Shown here in pieces: positions 9,214 through 17,262 of a DNA stretch of 64,000 bases (its first letter is position 1; each line of letters starts with the position of its first letter). Made by a program: the position numbers and the translations under genes. Source of the stretch: an uncultured Ruminococcus sp. (GTDB taxonomy: Bacteria; Bacillota_A; Clostridia; Oscillospirales; Ruminococcaceae); contig ONBA01000006.1 in NCBI GenBank assembly GCA_900315975.1, forward strand, positions 45,263 through 109,262, read 5' to 3'. Below the pieces are notes generated by a model. The model saw nothing but the letters and a program-made list of their open reading frames with translations, made no database searches and was not told the DNA's origin.

Positions 9214-10116
9214 ATGGGAAGTCAATTTTGGTGGTTCTACGATATTATCGCGATTGCGATCCTCCTCATCTGCATATTCCTTTCAGCAAAAAGAGGCGTG
9301 CTGAGAGGAAGTATTGCAGCCGTAGGATGTGTTATAGCGATTGCACTTGCATTCGGAGTAAGTACAAGTGCTGCTGACAGCGCATATCGGAATACTATGA
9401 GAAGCTCAAATATCAAAAAAGTTTCAAAGGTGATAAAGAAAGACGTATTTATGAATAAGTATTCGGCTTATCTTGAATCACTTGGAGTTAATATTACACC
9501 GAGTACCGAAAAGCTCGATAGTATTTTTTCTTCAAAAGAAGGAAATTATGACGAGGCTCTGTGCAGCTATATCAATAACGTTAACGGCAGAAGAATCTAT
9601 GAAGACGATGAGGCTTTAGAAGTCGTACATGAGGGATATGCCGTTGTTGTCAGCGAAATAGTTTCGCAGTGTATGAGCAAATATACCGCAGAGGTAGCTG
9701 CAAACGAGATACGCAGAGACCCCTCAGGTATGAATGAACTTATTCCTATGATACACTACCGCGAGGACGGAGACCCCGTACCGCCGGCTAAGTTTATCAC
9801 TGATAACTATACGGCTCCGGCATATGTTACTATATATAAGCTTACCGGTATAGTTATTATCTTTGCCGCAGCACTTCTGCTGACACTGTTTACATCATTT
9901 TCAATTGCCAGCAAAAGTGAGCCGACACGTACGAGTGAATACATTATCGGCGGATTTACAGGTGTGTTCACAGGTGCAGCCATAATATTTGTTGCAGCGG
10001 CTTTAGTCCGGCTGTGGGCAGTTCTCGGAAGCAACGAGATGCTGTTCTTCAATAACGAAGTTATCGACAAATCAATAATTTTCAAATATTTCTACAACAT
10101 TGTCTCTAAAATCTGA
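9214..10116 (+). CDS. CvpA family membrane protein
   Basis: A 300-residue membrane protein with N-terminal helices (about residues 8-28 and 32-52), a long extracytoplasmic middle part and two C-terminal helices (about 208-230 and 245-268), matching the CvpA/colicin V production family. Family members are linked to envelope integrity. The only reasonable start, ATG at 9214, has no Shine-Dalgarno sequence at normal distance. GGGAGG lies at 9181-9186, separated from the start by a perfect 6-bp hairpin (9190-9205) that could bring it close. Confidence 0.75.
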   Translation: MGSQFWWFYDIIAIAILLICIFLSAKRGVLRGSIAAVGCVIAIALAFGVSTSAADSAYRNTMRSSNIKKVSKVIKKDVFMNKYSAYLESLGVNITPSTEKLDSIFSSKEGNYDEALCSYINNVNGRRIYEDDEALEVVHEGYAVVVSEIVSQCMSKYTAEVAANEIRRDPSGMNELIPMIHYREDGDPVPPAKFITDNYTAPAYVTIYKLTGIVIIFAAALLLTLFTSFSIASKSEPTRTSEYIIGGFTGVFTGAAIIFVAAALVRLWAVLGSNEMLFFNNEVIDKSIIFKYFYNIVSKI

Positions 10117-10153
10117 GACGTAAAGCAAATTCATTAACGGGAGGAACAACAGG

Positions 10154-12466
10154 ATGATAATGTGCAGCAACTGCAAGAAGCGCCCCGCTGTGGTATTTAT
10201 TACCTCTGTACAGGGGAACGAAAAAAAGAACGAGGGTCTTTGCCTTGCCTGCGCAAGAGAGAAAAAGATACCGCAGGTCTCTGAGTATATGGACCGTCTC
10301 GGCATAACAGATGAAGAGATAGACCAGCTTTCAGACCAGATGATGGGTATGCTCGACGGCGATTCATTTGAAATGGGCGGCTCAGGCATTATGCCGGAGT
10401 TCATATCAAATATGTTCGGTGAACCTAAGGATGAAGGTGCATCAGAGGACGAAAACTCTGCGGCTGACGATGAACCGAAAGAACCCCGCAAAAAGAGTAT
10501 CTTCGGCAGAGATAAGACTGAAAAGAAGAAAAGAGAAAAGGAACTCAAATTCCTCGGAAGCTATTGTACTAACCTCTCACAGAAAGCCGCTGACGGTCAG
10601 CTCGACCGTATAATCGGCAGAGATAAAGAAATTGCGCGTGTAATCCAGATCCTTTCGCGCCGTACAAAGAATAACCCCTGCCTCATCGGTGAACCCGGTG
10701 TAGGTAAAACTGCCGTTGCTGAGGGTATCGCTCAGCGTATAAACGAGGGAGACGTTCCGTTCAATCTTGCGAATAAGAAGGTATACCTTCTCGACCTTAC
10801 CGCTCTTGTTGCGGGAACACAGTTCCGCGGACAGTTCGAGAGCCGCGTTAAGGGTCTCGTAGACGAGGTAAAGCGCGAGGGCAATATCATACTCTTCATT
10901 GATGAGGTGCACAACCTTGTAGGAGCAGGCGATTCTGAGGGCTCGATGAATGCCGCCAATATCCTCAAACCCGCACTCTCACGCGGTGAGGTGCAGGTGA
11001 TCGGTGCTACAACATTCGGAGAATACAGAAAGTACATCGAAAAAGATTCAGCACTTGAGCGCCGTTTCCAGCCTGTGACCATTTCTGAACCCAATATCGA
11101 GGATACTGTCAATGTACTGCTCGGAATCAAGCAGTATTACGAGGATTACCATAAGGTCCATATTTCCGATTATCTCATAAGGGTTTGTGCTGTACTTTCG
11201 GAGAGATACATTACCGACCGTTTCCTGCCCGACAAGGCTATCGACCTCATGGACGAAGGCTGTGCCCATGCGTGCATACGCTCTCCCGAGATAGCGGCAT
11301 ATGCAAATGTACAAAAAGAAATAGAGACTCTTGAAGGTCTTGAAAAGGAACTTTCAGAGCAGAGTGAACCGGATTATCAGGCACTTGCCGAGGTCAAGAG
11401 CAAGCTCATACACGCTCGCGACGATGCTGAAAAACTCCGCGAAAAGGCTGAAAATGTTCAGGTGACAGAGGAGGATATCACAAAGGTAGTTGAGCTTTGG
11501 ACCGGTATCCCTGCAAGCAAAATCGCTGAGACAGAGTTCCTCAAAATTGCAAAGCTTGAAGGACAGCTCAAAAAGCGTGTACTCGGTCAGGACGAAGCAG
11601 TCGGAGTTCTTACACGCGCAATAAAGCGTACAAGAGTTCAGCTCAACAAGCGCCGCAGACCGGCTTCGTTCATTTTCGTAGGACCTACCGGAGTCGGCAA
11701 AACCGAGCTTGTAAAGGCTCTGTCTGAGGAGCTTTTCGATTCGACTGAACCGCTTATCCGTCTCGATATGACAGAGTATATGGAAAAGCACTCTGTTGCA
11801 CGAATGATAGGTTCGCCTCCCGGATATGTCGGCTACGACGAGGCTGGACAGCTTACTGAAAAGGTACGCCGCAAGCCGTATTCGGTAATTCTTTTTGACG
11901 AGATAGAAAAGGCTCATCCTGACGTTATGAATATCCTCATGCAGATTCTTGACGAGGGACACATCGACGATGCACAGGGCAGAAATATCAACTTCGAGAA
12001 TACGATAATATGTATGACTTCTAATGCCGGTTCGACCGATAAGAGCGTAGGTGTAGGCTTCAACCGCACTGAAAACGAAATATCACGCGATAAGGCAATG
12101 AAGGGTCTCCGCGAATTCCTGCGCCCCGAATTTATCAGCCGTATCGACGAGATAGTAGTGTTCAGACAGCTCACCAAGGAGGACTTCGCACACATTGCGG
12201 CTCTCATGATAGACGAAATGAAGGAACCTCTCGCTGAAAAGAAAATCACTATCACTTACGACCAGCCTTCACTCGACCTCATTGCGGAAAAGTCGTTCGG
12301 CAAACCGTACGGAGCAAGAGATATCCGCCGTGTTATCCGTCAGGAGATAGAGGATAAAGTGGCTGAGCTTATAATCAATGATTCGTCTGATATCAGCGGT
12401 ATTGCCATTACTGCGGACGGCGATGAACTTACTGTTACCGGTACGAAAAAGGAGATGGCAGAATAA
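10154..12466 (+). CDS. Clp-family AAA+ unfoldase (ClpE/ClpC type) with N-terminal zinc finger
   Basis: A 770-residue two-ring AAA+ unfoldase. Residues 4-40 hold a treble-clef zinc finger (CSNCKKRP and CLACAREKK) like those of ClpE and McsA instead of the double Clp N-domain of ClpC. After an acidic linker come AAA1 (Walker A GEPGVGKT, about residue 180), a short middle domain (about 410-455) and AAA2 (GPTGVGKT, about residue 515). The loop SVGVGFN near residue 635 matches the ClpP-binding [LIV]GF loop, so a ClpP partner is likely. Cytoplasmic protein quality control is the expected role. The start has GGGAGGA upstream; ATG at 10160 is an alternative. Confidence 0.88.
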   Translation: MIMCSNCKKRPAVVFITSVQGNEKKNEGLCLACAREKKIPQVSEYMDRLGITDEEIDQLSDQMMGMLDGDSFEMGGSGIMPEFISNMFGEPKDEGASEDENSAADDEPKEPRKKSIFGRDKTEKKKREKELKFLGSYCTNLSQKAADGQLDRIIGRDKEIARVIQILSRRTKNNPCLIGEPGVGKTAVAEGIAQRINEGDVPFNLANKKVYLLDLTALVAGTQFRGQFESRVKGLVDEVKREGNIILFIDEVHNLVGAGDSEGSMNAANILKPALSRGEVQVIGATTFGEYRKYIEKDSALERRFQPVTISEPNIEDTVNVLLGIKQYYEDYHKVHISDYLIRVCAVLSERYITDRFLPDKAIDLMDEGCAHACIRSPEIAAYANVQKEIETLEGLEKELSEQSEPDYQALAEVKSKLIHARDDAEKLREKAENVQVTEEDITKVVELWTGIPASKIAETEFLKIAKLEGQLKKRVLGQDEAVGVLTRAIKRTRVQLNKRRRPASFIFVGPTGVGKTELVKALSEELFDSTEPLIRLDMTEYMEKHSVARMIGSPPGYVGYDEAGQLTEKVRRKPYSVILFDEIEKAHPDVMNILMQILDEGHIDDAQGRNINFENTIICMTSNAGSTDKSVGVGFNRTENEISRDKAMKGLREFLRPEFISRIDEIVVFRQLTKEDFAHIAALMIDEMKEPLAEKKITITYDQPSLDLIAEKSFGKPYGARDIRRVIRQEIEDKVAELIINDSSDISGIAITADGDELTVTGTKKEMAE

Positions 12467-13107
12467 TGGATATCAGAAGATTTGCAGCCGCGTCAGCAGC
12501 ATTGCTGCTTGCAATGATGTCAGTGACCGGCTGTGGAAACAAGTCTGCATCGTCAACTTCTGAGGAAGCAGAAGGAGTCCTTATTCCGTCAGTTGATGCA
12601 AATGTTGAAGCAGCGTCAGACGGTCCTAAGCTTTATTTCAACGACGTTACAGCTGCTCCCGGAGAGATAGCAGAGGTATCACTGTGCGTAAAGGACGCTG
12701 CTCAGAAATGGGCAATGTGCGGTATTCATGTCACATTCAGCGAAGAGCTTGAGTGTCAGATGGAAGACGTGGAAAAGCGTGCGGTAAAGTATACCAAGGG
12801 CGATGCTTCTGAGGACAGCATGGGAGCAGTTTGTATGCTCTGGAGAGACGGTCTGCCGGATGAACTTGTAAATCAGCATCTTGGCTGTCTGTTCTTTACC
12901 GAGGTTTTTGAAGCTGATGATGGCGGCGACGGTGAAATTGCAAAATTTTACCTGAAGGTACCCGATAATGCTGTGAGCGGAACGGAGTATTCCGTTGGAA
13001 TATACTATGACCCTGAAATGGATATCTTCATCGATAAGGCTGGCAATGCGGCTATGCAGAAGTACGTTTTTGAAAACTGGAAGGGTGGCAAGATAACAGT
13101 CAAATAA
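12466..13107 (+). CDS. Lipoprotein with a single ScaE-like cohesin domain
   Basis: A 213-residue lipoprotein: signal peptide with lipobox VTGC (cysteine about residue 23), a short Ser/Glu linker, then one beta-sandwich domain from about residue 50 to the end. Its landmarks, such as GEIAEVSLCVKD, CGIHVTFSEELE, FYLKVPDNAVSGTEY, VGIYYDPE and a final MQKYVF-KGGKITVK, follow the order of R. flavefaciens ScaE-type cohesins as I recall them. Cohesins bind dockerins of cellulosomal proteins, and this one would hold its partner at the membrane surface. The ATG overlaps the clp stop by one base (TAATG), indicating translational coupling. The cohesin call is by pattern only. Confidence 0.6.
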   Translation: MDIRRFAAASAALLLAMMSVTGCGNKSASSTSEEAEGVLIPSVDANVEAASDGPKLYFNDVTAAPGEIAEVSLCVKDAAQKWAMCGIHVTFSEELECQMEDVEKRAVKYTKGDASEDSMGAVCMLWRDGLPDELVNQHLGCLFFTEVFEADDGGDGEIAKFYLKVPDNAVSGTEYSVGIYYDPEMDIFIDKAGNAAMQKYVFENWKGGKITVK

Positions 13108-13202
13108 TGACTGGTGTTCAAAAATGGCTGTTTTACGGCGATTACCATTTGTTTTTCACAAATATTCAGGTACGATATGTGACAATTATGTGAAATTGCT
13201 TA

Positions 13203-13231
13203 TTGACTTTTCAATTAAAACATGATATTAT
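13203..13231 (+). promoter_or_regulatory. Sigma-A promoter of the DUF4190 gene
   Basis: TTGACT (13203-13208), 17-base spacer, TATTAT (13226-13231), 41 bases before the start codon, in the 164-base gap after the cohesin-like lipoprotein gene. Confidence 0.7.
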
Positions 13232-13271
13232 AATAAATATAAAATATTCAGATATATGGAGGAAAACTTAA

Positions 13272-13925
13272 ATGGACGAGAATAATCTCAATAACACAGG
13301 TATGCCTGAGGGTGCAGATTCTGTTGCTGACAAGATAAACGATACTGTTGCAGATGCTGGCAATACTGCTGACTCTGTTGCAGATACTATCACAGATAAG
13401 GTTGCTGACGCTGTAAGTACAGTGGGCGAAACTGCTGACAACGTTGCTGATAAGGTAGTTGATGCAGTTTCAGACATCGCTGGCGATGTTAAGGATGCTA
13501 TCACAGGCGGTGCTTCAAACGCTGCTGATACAGCTGCAAATACAGCAAATTCTGCTGTGAATAATGCTGCTGGTGCATTCAACAATGCAGCAAACAACGT
13601 TCAGGACGCTATCAAGCCTGACGCTGTATACACAAACAACTTCAATGCAGTTCCTGAACAGCAGGGCAGCAAGACACTTTCTATCGTATCAATGGTACTT
13701 GGTATTGTCTCTCTTCTCGGTGGCTGCTGCTGCGGACTCTTAGGTCTTCCTTGTTCAATAGCTGCTATAGTTACAGGTATTATTGCTAAGGTAAAGAATA
13801 AACCCGGTGCTGGTTTTGCTATCGCAGGTATAATCACAGGTGCTATAGGAATTATTGTTGCTATCGTATCTGTTATCCTTGGTAATGCTATGCTTAAGGA
13901 TATGGGTGGATTAAAATTCCAGTAA
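13272..13925 (+). CDS. DUF4190-type membrane protein with LEA-like N-terminal repeats
   Basis: A 217-residue protein in two parts. Residues 10-118 are an Ala/Asp/Val/Asn-rich amphipathic stretch with repeating units such as DSVADTITDKVADAV and DNVADKVVDAVSD, resembling 11-mer LEA/apolipoprotein helices. Residues 135-215 hold two hydrophobic segments with GGCCCGLLG and AGFAIAGIITGAIG, the DUF4190 pattern of paired helices. The topology suggests a membrane anchor with a long surface-lying or extended helix. GGAGG lies 9 bases before the ATG and a sigma-A promoter lies upstream. Function is unknown. Confidence 0.65.
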   Translation: MDENNLNNTGMPEGADSVADKINDTVADAGNTADSVADTITDKVADAVSTVGETADNVADKVVDAVSDIAGDVKDAITGGASNAADTAANTANSAVNNAAGAFNNAANNVQDAIKPDAVYTNNFNAVPEQQGSKTLSIVSMVLGIVSLLGGCCCGLLGLPCSIAAIVTGIIAKVKNKPGAGFAIAGIITGAIGIIVAIVSVILGNAMLKDMGGLKFQ

Positions 13926-13931
13926 GCTGAA

Positions 13932-14348
13932 ATGAAAAAAGTCGTTATAACACGAAAAATTAAAGCAGGGATAGTTGTTGCTATCCCTGTTTTATTGGTG
14001 ATATTATATATATACCGCAATGAATTCATGAGTATCAGCAAGATATTCGGAAAGTGCGTTTTTCATGAATTGACCGGCTGGCACTGCCCCGGCTGCGGAA
14101 ATACGAGAAGTCTGCGTGCATTGCTGAACCTTCATCCGTGGATAGCGATACGCAACAATCCGTCTGTACCAACTCTTGCATTGATAGGAATATGTGCGTA
14201 TGCGGAACTTGTTTCAGATGTGTTGGGTAAGAAGATAAAGATACTTCCGAGGAGTATTATTTTCTGGTATTCGGTACTCGGACTGTTCATCGTATATGCT
14301 GTTATCAGAAATATATTTCCCGTGCTTGCACCGATTCCGGAACCGTAA
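13932..14348 (+). CDS. DUF2752 membrane protein
   Basis: A 138-residue membrane protein with three hydrophobic segments and the DUF2752 signature ELTGWHCPGCGNTR followed by AIRNNP. The role of the family is unknown. The gene begins 6 bases after the DUF4190 stop with no clear ribosome site, so it may depend on coupling. A perfect terminator-like hairpin with a T run (13966-13993) falls inside its codons 12-21. A bidirectional terminator lies at 14374-14416. Confidence 0.75.
   Translation: MKKVVITRKIKAGIVVAIPVLLVILYIYRNEFMSISKIFGKCVFHELTGWHCPGCGNTRSLRALLNLHPWIAIRNNPSVPTLALIGICAYAELVSDVLGKKIKILPRSIIFWYSVLGLFIVYAVIRNIFPVLAPIPEP
13966..13993 (+). terminator. Intrinsic terminator-like hairpin inside the DUF2752 gene
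   Basis: CAGGGATAG (13966-13974) and CTATCCCTG (13981-13989) form a perfect 9-bp stem with a TTGTTG loop, followed directly by TTTT. It would end transcription of the DUF4190 gene within the next reading frame. Confidence 0.55.
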
Positions 14349-14373
14349 AAATGCGGATAATTCAAACAAATAT

Positions 14374-14416
14374 AAAAGGCTGCCTGAAGGAATATTTCCT
14401 TTAAGCAGCCTTTTTA
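14374..14416. terminator. Bidirectional terminator
   Basis: AAAGGCTGC (14375-14383) pairs with GCAGCCTTT (14405-14413), with an inner AAGGAA/TTCCTT stem and T/A runs on both sides. It separates the DUF2752 gene from the converging heptad-repeat gene. Confidence 0.85.
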
Positions 14417-14468
14417 TGTCTGTTAACATCGGGCAAAAGCCGACATTGCTTCATTTACAGAATGAACA

Positions 14469-17240
14469 TTAATCAGAAGTGCCGTCCATAACGTAGATGA
14501 ACTTGACACTGCCGTTCATGGAATCGGACTTGCCGGAGAATGTGCCATAGTCGCCGGCAGCTTCTCTTACAGCCTTGAAACGGTCTGTGAGGTCGGGGAG
14601 AGCTTCGTCGATTATCTTGCTTACCTTGCTGATTCCCTCGTCGTTGAACTTCTTCATGCCGTCGTCGAGCTGCTTGGAGCCGTCCTTGAGCTGTCCGATA
14701 CCGCTTGTGAGAGCCGGTACGCTGTCGTGGAGAGTTGCAACTCCGTTGTAGAGCTGACCTGCGCCGCCGCTGAGTGTATCTGCACCTGAGCTGAGCTTTG
14801 CGAGGTTCTGATAAATCGTAGCTGCGCCATTACCTATCTGATTGCCGCCATCGAGAAGCTGACCCATGCCCTCGTCGAGAGTGTAAGAGCCGGCATATGC
14901 CTTAGCGATACCGTCGTCGAGTGAGTAAGCGCCTGCATAGAGCTGAGCAGTGCCTGCCTTGAGGTCGTATGCACCTGCTGAAAGCTGAGCGAGACCGCTG
15001 TTGAGGGAGCTGTTGCCGGTCGAAAGCTGACTGAGACCGGCGATAAGCTGGTCGAGACCGCTTGTCAGACTTCCGCTGCCCTGTGCAAGAGTGGATATAC
15101 CCTCATCGAGCTTTGCTGCACCGCCGGATACAGTCTTTGCACCCTGCGAGAGTTCAGCTGTTGAACCTGAGAGTTTGCCTGTACCGTCTGCGAGTGCCTT
15201 GCCGCCTTCATCAAGCTGAGCCATGCCCTGCTGTAAAGATGCTGAACCTGTCTGAGCTGTACCGAGACCGGCTGAAAGCTGTCCGAGACCATCGCTGACC
15301 TCCTTGGCACCTGCTGAGAGAGCACCTGCTCCGGCATTTACCTGAGCGGCACCTGTTCCGAGCTGTCCTGCACCTGCTGAGAGAGCTGCTGCACCGTCTT
15401 TGAGCTGACCGCCGTCCTTCATTGAAGCGGCTATCTGTTTCTGAGCGTCAATAGTCTGTTCGAGAGTTCCTATTGCGACCGCTATCTCCTGTGATGGAGT
15501 TGCTTCGTACAGACCCTTCAAAGCTGCGAGAGCCTGTTCGTTTGCAGCGATAGTAGTATCGAGACTTGAAGCGGCTGTACCGATTCCGGCTGTGAGATTA
15601 TCAGCACCTGCTGAAAGCTGAGAAGCACCTGTTTCGAGCTGTGAAGTACCTGCTGCAAGTGTGTCGGCACCTGTTTTGAGCTGAGAAGCGCCTGCTGCGA
15701 GCGAGTCTGCACCGGTTTTAGCCGATGTGATACCTGCTGCGAGCTGGTCTGCGCCTGACTTTGCACCTGTTATGCCCTGTGAAAGCTGACCTGCTGACGA
15801 GCTGAGTGTTTCAGCACCTGCTGCAAGCTGACCTGCTCCGTCTGCGAGCTGAGCAGTACCGTCTTTTAGCTGACCGCTTCCGTCTGCGAGTGAACCTACA
15901 CCGCCTCCGAGCTGCTGTGCACCTTCTGAGAGCGCAGCTGCGCCTTCGTTTACCTTTGTGAAGCCGGCAACGAGTTCATCAGAGCCGGATTTTGCCGAGT
16001 CGAGACCCTCACAGAGAGCTGCTGCACCGTTGTCTGCTGCGTAAAGTCCCTCATAGAGTGAACCCGAGCCGTCTTTGATAAGGTCGAGACCGTTTACAAG
16101 CTGAGCTGAGCCGTCCTTTGCAGACTTTATACCTGTTGTGAATTTGCCTGTTGAATCAGAGAGTGTCTTTGCACCGTCTGAAAGCTGTTTTGCACCGCTG
16201 CTAAGTTCGTCTGCGCCGTTTTTGAGACTGAGTGAACCGTCGTAAAGCTTATTGATTCCGCTTGTGAGGTCGCCGGATTTGTCTGAGAGTTCGCTTATAC
16301 CGTCGTAGAGCTTTGCTGTACCCTCTGTAAGCTGATTTGCACCGTCGCGGAGCTGAGTGAGTTTATCTTCGAGGTCGCTTACATCGAAATTCTCATCGAG
16401 GTCGAGCTTTGTGAAAATTTCATTTGAAACTACTGTAACAGAAGTGTTCATCTCGAAATCTGTAACGTCTGCCTCGATTTCAAAGCTCTCGGGCAGCTCG
16501 ATATCAAGCGACTTTATATCATCGAGGGCAAGGCTCTTGTTAAGTCCCGGGAATGCTGCACCAACGGCGATAAGGCGGTTTCCGTCCGATATTACCTTGC
16601 CGTTTGTGACTTCAACGTTTACGAATTTGCCAGTATCGAGGACTGCTGCACTTGCTGTCATGAAAGGAACATATATATCGGTCTTTTTGCCGTTTATAGT
16701 TTTGGTTACTTTCTGCTTGTTTGTATACTCCCAACGGATAGTTACGTGACCGCTCTTACCTGTGAGGTCTTCGGGAGAAATCTCCTTGCCGTCGAGAAAA
16801 TAGGTTATCTTTACGTCAACGGGAAGCTCTTTATTTGTCTTGCCCTTGTAGTAAATATCGCTGCCCTTTGTTGACCAGTTGAGAGCATTGCCGGTTTGTG
16901 TGTATTCCTCGTTGCCTTTTACATTTTCAATATCAGTCAGGTCTGAGATATCTGCAAGACTGTCGAGGGCGGGAGTATTTTTCAGCCAGTCACTGACTAC
17001 AACGTCCTTTACAGTAGAATCGTTTTTGCAGAGGACGTAAACGGTCTCGTCCTTGTACGCTTCTCCGTCGACTGTTTTTCTTGCAGTATTGCGTATCTTT
17101 TCAGCGTTGTCGTTAGTTTTTGCCGCAACAGTATCAGCTGCGGACTTGTCTGTATTCTTTGCGTATGCGATAGAGCCTGTTGCAGCGGCTGAAACTGCTA
17201 CTGCGAGGACTGCGGCTGCGATTCTCTTATAATTTTTCAT
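14469..17240 (-). CDS. Secreted heptad-repeat (L-x-x-G) protein, partner of an MMPL exporter
   Basis: A 923-residue exported protein. The signal peptide covers about residues 1-28. Residues 30-260 form a beta-rich domain (VKITYFLDGKEISPEDLTGKSGHV). From about 290 to 850 the chain is almost entirely 7-residue repeats of the xxxLxxG type (LSDGAKQLSDGAKTL, LAAGASQLKTGADTL), expected to give a very long coiled or beta-helical rod. It ends in a short conserved tail (GTFSGKSDSMNGSVKFIY). Such proteins are encoded beside MMPL transporters or as YhgE/Pip-like proteins. The internal ATG at 17240 is preferred because GGAAAGGA lies 9 bases upstream. It follows the exporter gene by 22 bases, in one operon. 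Confidence 0.8.
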   Translation of the reverse strand: MKNYKRIAAAVLAVAVSAAATGSIAYAKNTDKSAADTVAAKTNDNAEKIRNTARKTVDGEAYKDETVYVLCKNDSTVKDVVVSDWLKNTPALDSLADISDLTDIENVKGNEEYTQTGNALNWSTKGSDIYYKGKTNKELPVDVKITYFLDGKEISPEDLTGKSGHVTIRWEYTNKQKVTKTINGKKTDIYVPFMTASAAVLDTGKFVNVEVTNGKVISDGNRLIAVGAAFPGLNKSLALDDIKSLDIELPESFEIEADVTDFEMNTSVTVVSNEIFTKLDLDENFDVSDLEDKLTQLRDGANQLTEGTAKLYDGISELSDKSGDLTSGINKLYDGSLSLKNGADELSSGAKQLSDGAKTLSDSTGKFTTGIKSAKDGSAQLVNGLDLIKDGSGSLYEGLYAADNGAAALCEGLDSAKSGSDELVAGFTKVNEGAAALSEGAQQLGGGVGSLADGSGQLKDGTAQLADGAGQLAAGAETLSSSAGQLSQGITGAKSGADQLAAGITSAKTGADSLAAGASQLKTGADTLAAGTSQLETGASQLSAGADNLTAGIGTAASSLDTTIAANEQALAALKGLYEATPSQEIAVAIGTLEQTIDAQKQIAASMKDGGQLKDGAAALSAGAGQLGTGAAQVNAGAGALSAGAKEVSDGLGQLSAGLGTAQTGSASLQQGMAQLDEGGKALADGTGKLSGSTAELSQGAKTVSGGAAKLDEGISTLAQGSGSLTSGLDQLIAGLSQLSTGNSSLNSGLAQLSAGAYDLKAGTAQLYAGAYSLDDGIAKAYAGSYTLDEGMGQLLDGGNQIGNGAATIYQNLAKLSSGADTLSGGAGQLYNGVATLHDSVPALTSGIGQLKDGSKQLDDGMKKFNDEGISKVSKIIDEALPDLTDRFKAVREAAGDYGTFSGKSDSMNGSVKFIYVMDGTSD

Positions 17241-17262
17241 AATAGTCATCCTTTCCAATATA

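Noticed and set aside
15062..15766. Open frames on the opposite strand and in a second frame inside the heptad-repeat gene
   Set aside because: They arise from the repetitive codon pattern, have no ribosome sites, and their translations are low complexity.
14700..16350. Tandem DNA repeat or CRISPR-like array
   Set aside because: The periodicity is 21 bases and reflects 7-codon protein repeats; there are no spacers of unique sequence.
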